Positions 11,757 through 21,057 of a stretch of DNA of 64,000 nucleotides are shown here, piece by piece; position 1 is the first letter of the stretch, and each line of letters begins with the position of its first letter. Location: positions 142,281,913 to 142,345,912 of the forward strand of contig NC_061862.1 of assembly GCF_907164915.1 (NCBI RefSeq), read 5' to 3'. The DNA comes from Impatiens glandulifera (lineage: Eukaryota > Streptophyta > Magnoliopsida > Ericales > Balsaminaceae). A model generated the notes under the pieces. It saw only the letters and a list, made by a program, of their open reading frames with translations. It did no database searches and was not told the origin of the DNA. The position numbers and the translations under genes were made by a program.

Positions 11757-13580
11757 ATGTATTAGGATAGGCCTCCAATGCTAGAAGATGATGACTTTGC
11801 CAACTGGAAGGCACGCATGCACCTGCACTTAGTCACCTTGGATGATGAAATGGAGTCCATTCTGACCGAAGGACCGATATTCATTGATAAGGACAGAAAG
11901 GAATGGACGGCTGAAGATAGAAGAAGAAACAACCTGGATAATCATGTTAGAAACCGGATCTCCAACAGTGTGGACAGAAACACATACTGCAAGATCAGAG
12001 ACTGTCAAACCGCGAAGGAGACATGGAACACGGTTATCCAGATCTTTGAGGGAAATGAAAGAACAAAGGAGAACAAGATAATGGTGGCTACACAGAAGTT
12101 TGAAAGCATCAAAATGAAACCGGGAGAAACCATGAAGGAATACAGTGACCGGTTCACTGGTGTGTTAGATGAGTTAGCAACTCTGGGCAAGAAGTATGAC
12201 AACAAAGAGGTAATTATGAAAGCTTTGAGATCTCTTCTAAGTACTTGGGACATAAAAACAATGGTAATGATGGAATCAAAGAGCCTACGTAAGATGAAAC
12301 TACACGATGTATTCGAAGATCTTAAGGCATATGAGTTCGAAATGAGATCTAGGACTGAAGAAGAAGTCTCGGCCTCAACATCAACCAGAGCACTAATCAC
12401 ATCTACAGAACCGGTTGCACCTATACCGGCACCTGCACCTGTACCGATCAGAACCGCCGAACAGTTCACCGAGGATGCCATGACAATGCTTGCACAGAAG
12501 TTTGGGAGGTTCATGAAAAGAAGCCAACCGACAAACAACTACTATGGTGATAAATCCAATGTAAGATGTTATAACTGTAACTGTTTGGGACATTTTAAGT
12601 GGGAATGCAAGAAACCGAGAAGGGATACCCAGAAACCGGATTATCAAAATGACCGAAACAATTATCAACAAACCGATGAAGGAAGTGAGGTACCGAAAGC
12701 ACTGATAGCCGACGATGGAGGAAGTTTGTGGGCTCACAGTGACAGCGATGATGAACTCACATGTCTCATGGCAAATGAGGAACAGGTATTTGACTCTCCT
12801 TGTGAAGAATTTACTAAAGATGAATTATACAATGCATTGAATGACATGATAGAAGAATATAGGAACCTACTAGCCATGCTACCTAAGCACCTCAACATTA
12901 GAACCGATCCCATAGTACCCATTCCGACAGAACCAGAGGTACTCATTATAACCGAACCGGAGGTCGTACAACTTGATGATACACATACTGTAGAGACCGA
13001 ATTAGATCCTAAGACCGAACAATCCAGTGAACCGACTAGAGAATTAACCGAGGAAGAAAATGCCCGACTTCAATATAAGATGGCCGCATATAAGAGATCT
13101 AGTGATATAGTAAAGAAAATGTGTAGTCATTACAGACATCCTCGTTGCAAGCTTGGCCTAGGATACACTGAGGATAGCTACAAAGACCGAAAACCAGTAG
13201 AGAAAGTAAGGTCTACAAGAGGTAACCTTCCCTTTATAAAATTCCTTAAAAGCTCCTGAACCGCTGAAGAAGAGGAGACCGCATACTATAGGGAAGAAAA
13301 GCTAAAATACGACTATGTTGGTCCAACCGAATCTGAGAAATGGCTTGACCCTGTGAAAAGAAAAGCCGAAATCCTCAAACATATGAAAGCCTTTTCTGAA
13401 CCGCGTAGGTCAAACCAAAGATCACCAAACCGAAGACCATCACCATTTAAGACCTTTGTAGAAAAACCGAGATACACAAGACCGAGTGCTAAAAGGACAG
13501 TTAAAACCCTAGCAAAGAAGACCGTCCGGTTTATCAAGGTTTGGATACCAAAGGGACTAATCGCATGTGGACCCAAGTAA
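11757..13580 (+). pseudogene. gag: SIRE-1 gag, two nonsense codons
   Basis: Encodes the Copia capsid/nucleocapsid precursor. The ATG at 11757, matching the start used in the related copies at 38871 and 58763, is followed by a TAG at codon 3 (11763-11765). The next in-frame ATG is at 11778. A UBN2-type capsid region follows ([26 protein letters not shown]), then a canonical CX2CX4HX4C zinc knuckle (CYNCNCLGHFKWEC, near 12570). A TGA at 13257-13259 interrupts the frame before the natural TAA at 13578-13580, which the SIRE-2 gag shows to be the true end. The pol frame starts within the last 14 bases. Confidence 0.85.
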
Positions 13581-16500
13581 ATGTGGGTACCAAATAGTTG
13601 TAAATATGTACATTTTGCAGGATCCAAAGAAACGGCTAGGAAACTCTGAATGGTTCTTGGATAGCGGTTGCTCCAAGCACATGACCGGAAACAGCAATAT
13701 GCTAACCGATATCAGAGCAGTAACCGGTGCTTTAATCACTTTTGGTGACAACTCAAAAGGTAAAACTGTGGGCAAGGGTAAGATTGTCCATGGTAACCTA
13801 ACTATTGATAATGTACTTCTAGTGGAAAACCTACGTTTTAACCTACTTAGCATTAGTCAGATGTGTGATGCTGGATACACGGTAGAATTTCTTAAACATG
13901 CATGCTTAGTTAAGAACTCTCAAGGTATTGTACTGCTAACCGGAAATAGGATAGGTAACATTTACAAGGTAGACTGGAAAACTAGAGTAGAATATCCTAT
14001 ATGCATGATAGCTAAGACTGATCAAACCTGGCTGTGGCATAAGAGCAGGGATGGCAATGGGGCGGTTCGGTTCGGTGAATGACAATACCATCCCCGCCCC
14101 GAATTTACCCACCCCGCCCCGATCCCCGCCCCGATTCCCAATTTGGTTTTTAAATATAAACCATCCCCGCCCCGATCGGGTACGGGGTTTCCCCGCGGTG
14201 CACCGAAACCGAATAACAATTTAAATTTAAAATATAAATAATAAAATAAAATAAAATAAAATAATTAATATATTTAGAGTTATAAATTATCAAAATATTA
14301 AATACCAAACAAAAATAATATTCAATAATAATAATTTTAAAGTATTATATACCAAAACAAATAAACTTCCAATAATAATAATGTTTCAAAATATAACAAA
14401 AATTCTAATTGGACTAAATCTCCATTTTTCATCTTCATTCTTCAATCCAATTAAATCTCCATTCTTCATCTTCATTCTTCAATGGTTATGGTTAGGATCA
14501 CATTCTGTATTAATAAAAAAAATATATTAATAAATAAAATGAAGTATTATTATATATATTACATATTTAAATAAAATCGAAAATATCATCGTCAAGTCGA
14601 GAGAAGACGTAACAAAGATTGTGAAAGACAAAGACGAATATAGAAAACACCCTACAAAAAGACGTGATGCCATTTTGTTTATATTGATTAGTAAAAAACA
14701 GTAAAATAATATTAGCAAAGAGTTTAACTAACCTTCAAACTGAAAACACCTTCAAGATTCAAGAGAGAATCATGGATCATGTATGTAGAATAAAGAAGAT
14801 GTAACTAAAATTAAAATAAATTCTAGAGAGAGAAATGATAATGAGGATTGAGGAAGAGGAGAGGAAGATGAAGAGATAAAAAGTAAAAAATAATTAGAGA
14901 CGTTGTGTATTAAAGATAGCGTGTAAATGATGGAAGATAAAAAGATTTTCAATGAAAAAGAGAAAAGTAATGATGACATTAATTAATGATTTCATTAATT
15001 AATATATTTTTATTAAATAAATATAATTATATTTTATCGGTTCGGTTCGGTTCGGGGATCTGTTCGGTGCATGTAAATACCATCCCCGCCCCGAACCCCG
15101 GTCAACATATTTCGGGTTTTCCCCGATCCGCCCCGATCCCCAGTCAAAGCGGGGAAAAACCATACCAATCGGTTCGGTTCGGCTCGGTTTCAGCGGGGCG
15201 GTTTCAAATTGCCACCCCTACATAAGAGACTAAACCATCTAAACATGAAAACTTTAAACTACATTCGCGGTAAAAAGCTAGTTGAGGGCATTCCTGATAT
15301 AGTATTTAATCAAGATAAGGTTTGCTCAGCCTGTCAAATGGGTAAACAAACTAGGTCAACCTTTAAGAGTAAAGGAAATATCCAATCTAGCCGATGCTTA
15401 GATCTTCTTCACATGGATTTATTTGGACCGATTCAGGTTATTAGCCTATGAGGTATGCTCTACACCATGGTAGTTATTGATGATTATTCTAGATTTACAT
15501 GGGTAATATTTCTACCATCTAAACGTGAAACCGTATCAAACCTGATTACACTTCTTAAGCGCCTGCAAAATGAAAAATCAACTCGCATTAATAGCATTCG
15601 AAGTGATCGAGGTACCGAATTTACCAATAGTACATTAACCGCATATCTTGATGAATCCGCATTAGACACGAATTGTCTAGTGCTAGGACTCCTCAACAAA
15701 ATGGCCTGGCCGAGAGAAGAAACCGGACTCTCAAGGAAGCCGCACGGTCCATGATAGCCGATTCTGGCATTGCTCAGAAATTTTGGGCTGAGGCTATCAA
15801 CACTGCATGTTATACACAAAACCGGTCTTTAATAAACAAATTTCACAACAAAACACCGTATGAGGTTTATTTTAACAGGGTTCCCAAACTTAAGTACCTC
15901 AGGATTTTCGGTTGTAAGTGTTATATACATATAAATGGTAAGAACTAACTCACTGCTTTTGATGCAAAAACCGATACCGAGATTATGCCAGGATACTCAG
16001 CAGTAAGTAAAGTATATAGAGTATACAATAACAGAACTGCAACCATGGAGGAAACAATTCACGTTATTTTCGATGAATCGGTTGAAAGTAATACTGCTTC
16101 ATGCTTTGATCTACACAACAGATTGGAAAATAACAATATTCATTCTGATAGTGAAGATGAGACTCCAGTCTTCAGGCGGTTTGTCCATTACCAAATGGGT
16201 AACATTGAAACCCAGCCGGATCAAGCTGTTCCACAACAGGAAGCTGACACTTCGGTCCAATCCGAGGAAGTCGGTCGGTCTGACAATCATGTTCAGCCTA
16301 CCGACATGTCTAGCCTTGATCAAATAAACGGTAATTTGGTAGACATTCCTGAACTGAACCTCAGAAGAAACAGTAAACATCCTCCTGAGCAAATTATAGG
16401 TGACCCTTCAGAACCTGTTCGAACTAGGGGTCAACTTCTGGAAGGATACTTTAATTCCGCTTTTATATCCCAGATTGAGCCGAAAAGAATAGATGAAGCA

Positions 16501-18024
16501 TTGTCAGATCCGGATTGGATCTTGGGAATGCAAGAAGAGCTAAACCAGTTCGAGAGTAGTAAAGTCTGGTACATAGTCCCTAGACCGAAAGATCAATCGG
16601 TCATAGGAACAAGATGGGTATTTAGAAACAAACTCAATGAGGACGGTTTGGTCACGAGGAACAAAGCCAGATTAGTGGCACAAGGTTACAAACAGGAAGA
16701 AGGCATTGATTTTGAAGAATCATTTGCCCCTGTAGCTAGGATTGAAGCCATTAGATTTTTTCTAGCCTTTGCTGCTTTCAAAAACTTTAAGGTTTTTCAA
16801 ATGGATGTTAAAAGTGCATTTCTGAACGGTGACCTACGTGAAGAAGTGTATGTTGAACAACCACCCGGTTTCAAGAGTGCTGCATTCCCAAACCATGTAT
16901 ATCGATTAAACAAGGCTTTATACGGTCTAAAGTAAGCACCTAGAGCCTGGTATGATACACTAACCGCATTTCTATTACAACATGATTTCACCATCGGTTC
17001 GGTGGATAAAACATTGTTTAAATTTGAAAAGAAGGAACATATCCTACTTGTTCAAATCTATGTAGATGATATCATTTTCGGTTCCACTGATCCTAAGCTA
17101 TGTGATAAATTTTCAAAAATGATGACTGACAAGTTTGAAATGAGTATGATGGGAGAATTAAGTTTCTTCCTAGGTCTTCAGGTCAAACAACTCAAAGAAG
17201 GAACATTCATTAGCCAACCTAAGTACACCAAGGAGCTACTAAAGAAGTTCGGGATGGACACTTGCTCCTCGGCGGCTACTCCAATGAGCTCATTGATTAA
17301 ACTGGACAGAGATGATGAGGGCCAATCGGTAGACCAGATCGCATACCGGGGCATGATCGGTTCCCTTTTATATTTGACAGCGAGTAGACCGGACATTCTG
17401 TTTGCAGTCGGCGTGTGTGGGAGATTCCAAGCAAATCCAAAACAATCCCACTACACAGCCGCAAAGAGGATACTGAAGTATCTAAAGGGCACACCTGATG
17501 TCGGCCTATGGTACCCAAAGGACTCGTCCTTTAATCTAACAAGTTACTCAGATGCAGACTATGCAGGGTGTAAGATTGATAGGAAAAGCACAAGCGGTAC
17601 ATGCCAATTCCTAGGTGACCGACTAGTGTCATGGCACAGCAAGAAACAAACATCGGTGGCCACATCAACCGCGGAGGCTGAATACTTGGCGGCCGGAAGT
17701 TGTTGTTCTCAACTCCTCTGGATCCAACAACAGCTGAAGGACTTCGGTGTCATAGCCGAAGAGTCCCCGATCTTCTGTGACAATACAAGTGCCATGGCAA
17801 TCACTTACAATCCGGTTCTCCACTCTAGGACCAAGCATATTGACATAAGGCATCACTTCATCAGGGAACATGTCACGCTGAAGCATATCCGGCTGGAATA
17901 CGTATCGACCGACCAACAAGTAGCCGATATCTTCACGAAGCCTCTACAGGAAGCTAAGTTTTTTCAATTCAGACTTACTCTCGGTTTAACCGACATTAGT
18001 CAGATCCTTCCTAAGGATTCTTAA
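13567..18024 (+). pseudogene. pol: SIRE-1 pol, interrupted by a hAT element and point mutations
   Basis: Polyprotein with Copia order: protease (WFLDSGCSKHMTG), GAG pre-integrase, integrase, RT (YVDD near 17067) and RNase H ([15 protein letters not shown]). It overlaps gag by 14 nt in the +1 frame and begins with GTG where SIRE-2 has ATG. Damage seen: a 1,175-bp hAT-like insertion at 14046-15220, TGA at 15449-15451, a one-base deletion near 15658 in the integrase core, TAA at 15946-15948 and TAA at 16933-16935 in RT. From 16936 to the stop at 18024 the frame is open. It is non-functional. Confidence 0.9.
14046..15220. mobile_element. hAT-like non-autonomous DNA transposon inside SIRE-1 pol
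   Basis: A perfect 8-bp target duplication, CATAAGAG, lies at 14038-14045 and 15221-15228. The ends are imperfect inverted repeats, CAGGGATGGCAATGG at the left and the complement of TAGGGGTGGCAATTT at the right, matching the hAT pattern in end sequence and duplication length. About 150 bp at each end is rich in TTCGG and CCCCGCCCCGA motifs, while the 0.8-kb middle is AT-rich and encodes nothing recognisable. Excision with one copy of the duplication would be frame-neutral for pol. It is the youngest layer of the nest, since it lies inside SIRE-1. Confidence 0.85.
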
Positions 18025-18470
18025 AAGGAAACCGATTCAGACAGATAAAACCGGTAGTTCCTCCTAAACTGTTGGACCTCAAATTTTCAAGTTACCTATG
18101 GAAGAACCGCCCAGTTCATCAGATAGAGTAAACCGACCGGCTACTTGGTGCATGCACCAAATAACCGCATCGGGATGAACAACTGATGACTGACCGGTTT
18201 GGAAGCAGGTCACCCTAGATTATTTGAATTCCAAACAGAAGTGGAATAGTTATCAGTGCTTAAAGATATCTGTTCTGAAACATTGCCCTTTCAAAGTAAA
18301 CTGGTCACACCTAAAAAGACGTGAAGATCTGTTGATATCTTTCACAGTCCAGGTCTATGACCAACACCCTAGACTGCAAACATACCTATTTCATGCAATA
18401 CATATTTATCCTGCAGTTAATAGGTATCATCCCATTTAATACCTGGACAATAGGATAATCCCCAAACTAG

Positions 18471-18478
18471 TATTTAAG
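18471..18478 (+). promoter_or_regulatory. Candidate TATA box of accessory gene a, SIRE-1
   Basis: TATTTAAG lies 76 nt before the ATG at 18547, after the pol stop, with a leader of A, C and CT runs. It is weaker than the TATA boxes of genes b and c. Its SIRE-2 counterpart (TATATAAA) stands at a similar distance. Confidence 0.45.
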
Positions 18479-18546
18479 TGAAGCAAACATTCACCAAAAC
18501 ACTCACAAGACAAAAGATCATTCTCTTACAAAGGCAAAAAAAAAAA

Positions 18547-19308
18547 ATGTCTCAGTTCCCCAACATCCTTCAGGTTGATTTTCAATCCTGTTCAAGCACA
18601 GAACACTATGAAGTGTATAAGATAATCAAATCCCTGGAAGATACCGGCCTTCGGTACTTCCTAGACGACAAACACACCATCTATCCTGAATCCATTCTGG
18701 AGTTCTTCTATCACGCCAGGGTGTTCAGAGGGACCCCCCACTTTGAAACTCACATTCAATCTAAAGTGGGAGGTATCGTCTTTGATTTCACCGAAAGGGA
18801 CTTCGCGCGGTGCTTTAGTCAGCCAAAGCACGGGTTGACAGATCTAGAAGTTCCAGCAGACATAAAGGCCGAGATCTCCATCGCCTTCGCACGGTCTGAC
18901 GAACCGGTTGAGGATCATGGTACAAAATCGCACTTGAGAGCTGAATATCAGCTTCTCAATGATGTGATCGGTAAGAGCATCTTCGGAAAGGATGTCACAA
19001 ATACCTACAATACCTCGACCTTCAACATGATGGCGGCTATAATCACCGGTACACCGGTAAACTGGTCCAGGGTGCTGTTTGACGTCCTTATCTGGATGGT
19101 TGGCATCCGATCAGTCGGTTTCATCCCCCAACTAAGCTGTCTTCTTGTGGAGCTTGGTGTTCCAACCTGTCCCGGAGAAGGTTTGAACCAAGCCCAAGTG
19201 CTGACTAAAGAAGTAACCGACTCCTTTTATGAGCGGTTCGAGAGAGCTTGGAGGAGAAGAAACCGCCGCATTAACCGCAACGGTGTCGTCAACTCTCATG
19301 AACACTAA
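18547..19308 (+). CDS. SIRE-1 accessory gene a (accessory-domain protein, 253 aa)
   Basis: An open frame of 253 codons, exactly the length of its SIRE-2 counterpart (33076-32315). Function is unknown. Shared features with proteins b and c, in order: LQVDF at the N-terminus, TGLRYFL, LEFFYHARVF, FTERDFARCF, PVEDHGTKSHL, YQLLNDVIGKSIFG, TFNMMAAIITGTPVNWS, FIPQLS and a basic C-terminus (RAWRRRNRR). No signal peptide, transmembrane helix or retroviral envelope motif is visible, so an Env role is unlikely despite its place after pol. The ATG follows an A-run. Similar uncharacterised proteins are, from memory, common in Lamiales genomes. Confidence 0.75.
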   Translation: MSQFPNILQVDFQSCSSTEHYEVYKIIKSLEDTGLRYFLDDKHTIYPESILEFFYHARVFRGTPHFETHIQSKVGGIVFDFTERDFARCFSQPKHGLTDLEVPADIKAEISIAFARSDEPVEDHGTKSHLRAEYQLLNDVIGKSIFGKDVTNTYNTSTFNMMAAIITGTPVNWSRVLFDVLIWMVGIRSVGFIPQLSCLLVELGVPTCPGEGLNQAQVLTKEVTDSFYERFERAWRRRNRRINRNGVVNSHEH

Positions 19309-19719
19309 GTCACCCCTTCCTGCACCCGGTCGTTTTGCTTCATGCACCGGATGCATCTTTATCCAACCTATCTTTGATCGTTTCGGCTTGATCTATGTCT
19401 TCTTCGGTTCCTTTTGATTCTATGCTTTCTTCGTTATTACTCATGCCTTTTTCGGCATTATCTATGTTGCTTTCGGTCTTCCTTGATTAATCTCGGTTAT
19501 GTGATTGCAATTAATGAAAAAGGGATCCTTAATTAATGAGATAACCCCCAACCACCTGAACATTTAATATCCAACTACCTTGGTTACTTCTCAACTAATA
19601 CCTACCTCAAGAACCGAAAATAGTCAAAAAGCACACTCTTCCCAATGACCTTGGAAATATAAAGATTCTATTCTCTAAAAAGACAAAACTGTCAAATACT
19701 TTCCCTCCAAAACCGGTTC

Positions 19720-19727
19720 TATAAAAG
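19720..19727 (+). promoter_or_regulatory. TATA box of accessory gene b, SIRE-1
   Basis: TATAAAAG stands 79 nt before the gene's ATG. The leader contains a run of nine CT units (about 19770-19787), a pyrimidine patch typical of plant core promoters. Just upstream, TTTCCCTCCAAAA (about 19701-19713) is the complement of the TTTTGGAGGGAAA block found in the gene c promoter. Confidence 0.7.
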
Positions 19728-19805
19728 GAGAGTTTTACTAATGAAATCTACACACCTCAAATCATAAAATCTCTCTCTCTCTCTCTAATATCAAAGCTTA
19801 AAATC

Positions 19806-20510
19806 ATGCCGAGCCGAACCTTGGGAAATTTCTTAAGCATCGATTTCGATTCATGCATGGAGGAATGGGACGGGCTGCCCGCAAAGAAACTCATGTTCGA
19901 ATCACTCATTCTTACCGGCCTTCGACCATTCCTCGAAGAATCCGGTCCGATTCTGACTGAGGACGTTAAAGCGTTCTTCAGAAGCGCCTGTATTAGAGGC
20001 AATTACATTGTCTCCACGGTGAGGGACCACACATTCTGTCTCGATGAAGCCGAGTTTGCCACTCTATTCAACCTGCCCACAGAAGGGTTCTCCGATTTTC
20101 CACCTCTGGAGGGGCTTGACGAATTCTATTACTCACTTGTCTTTTCTGAAACCATGGAACCGGTGGAAGACCATGGGCCCAAAAACCTTCTGGGGAGACA
20201 TGCCCAACTTCTTCTTGAGATCGTCACTCGGTCCATTCTTTGTCAGTCCCCTAATCAGCGGTACTCAAAGAATACCTACAACACGTTGACCAACATCTTT
20301 AGCAACAAGGCCATCAATTGGTCCACGGTCATCTTCCAACGTCTGAAATCCATGGTAATAACCAAGAAAGGTCTTGGTTTTGCACCTCACATCAGCAAAC
20401 TAATTCTCTCATACCGGCCAGAGTTTGGACCGGGCACACCGGCCGCCCCTTCAAACATCCTTGACAAGGATTCGGTGGAGGAAAGAATTTCCAGAATGTT
20501 TCTTCCATAG
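19806..20510 (+). CDS. SIRE-1 accessory gene b (accessory-domain protein, 234 aa)
   Basis: An intact 234-codon frame with its own upstream promoter. The protein is a paralogue of a and c: LSIDFDSCMEEWD, LTGLRPFLEESG, AFFRSACI, EAEFATLFNLPTEGFSDF, EPVEDHGPKNLL, LLLEIVTRSI, YSKNTYNTLTNIF, AINWSTVIFQRLKSMV, GFAPHISKLIL and PSNILDKDSV. The LPTEGFSDF segment is identical in the SIRE-2 copy. It ends earlier than that copy (252 aa), probably by loss of the last few residues. Function and location are unknown; it is soluble by composition. Confidence 0.75.
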   Translation: MPSRTLGNFLSIDFDSCMEEWDGLPAKKLMFESLILTGLRPFLEESGPILTEDVKAFFRSACIRGNYIVSTVRDHTFCLDEAEFATLFNLPTEGFSDFPPLEGLDEFYYSLVFSETMEPVEDHGPKNLLGRHAQLLLEIVTRSILCQSPNQRYSKNTYNTLTNIFSNKAINWSTVIFQRLKSMVITKKGLGFAPHISKLILSYRPEFGPGTPAAPSNILDKDSVEERISRMFLP

Positions 20511-20781
20511 ACTGTACTTTTCCATTGTTTATGTATGCTTATTTCAATACCGATTTATCTGTCGGTCTTCTCTCTGCAATATTTCTTGAATTCAATCTCA
20601 TTTCAGTTTAAATGACCGAGTTTTCTTAACATCTAAAAAACAACCGCGTTCCTATCTGGCTTCAAAAACTCAAAAGATTGGAAGAACTCTGCTCACTCTA
20701 AATAACCGGTTAAATTTAGGAACCGCACCATCAATCAGTCTCAAAAAGAAGAGTGTGTCATCAATGGCGTAAACAAAAGTT

Positions 20782-20945
20782 TTGGAGGGAAATTTCCCGC
20801 CCAAAACTCCCGCCCCCCGGCTTACCGCCCATGGTTTGGCGCCTATTCTGTTCCCGCCCATGGTTTGCCGCTCATCTGCTTTGGAGGGAAAATTCCCGCC
20901 CAATGTTGATGGGACGGTTGGGCTTCCAAACCGCATCTATAAAAG
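20782..20945 (+). promoter_or_regulatory. Promoter of accessory gene c, SIRE-1, with E2F-type sites
   Basis: TATAAAAG lies at 20938-20945. Upstream, four sites fit the plant E2F consensus WTTSSCSS: TTTCCCGC (20793-20800), TTTGGCGC (20835-20842), TTTGCCGC (20864-20871) and ATTCCCGC (20892-20899). The region is built from two imperfect copies of TTTGGAGGGAAA..TTCCCGCC and two of CCGCCCATGGTTTG. The SIRE-2 gene c promoter shares TTTTGGAGGGAAA, CCGCCCATGG and one TTTGGCGC. Regulation by E2F/DP factors is inference from motif match only. Confidence 0.6.
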
Positions 20946-21057
20946 GGACTCTCGGCCATTTTATTTCATTCTCACGCGAATCTGCTTTCTCTCTCTAAAG
21001 CTTATGAACTCTCTCAAAATGGTTATCTATTCCTCAAACTTTCTCAAACTCTCCAAG

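Noticed and set aside
13578..13621. Possible short intron joining gag and pol in SIRE-1 (GTAAATG..TTTTGCAG)
   Set aside because: It would be about 45 nt, shorter than plant introns, and the donor GT is absent in SIRE-2. Overlap with a +1 shift fits both elements better.
11778..18024. A host gene for a zinc-knuckle protein or protease
   Set aside because: Flanking LTRs, primer-binding site, target duplication and pol domains show that these frames are retrotransposon gag and pol.
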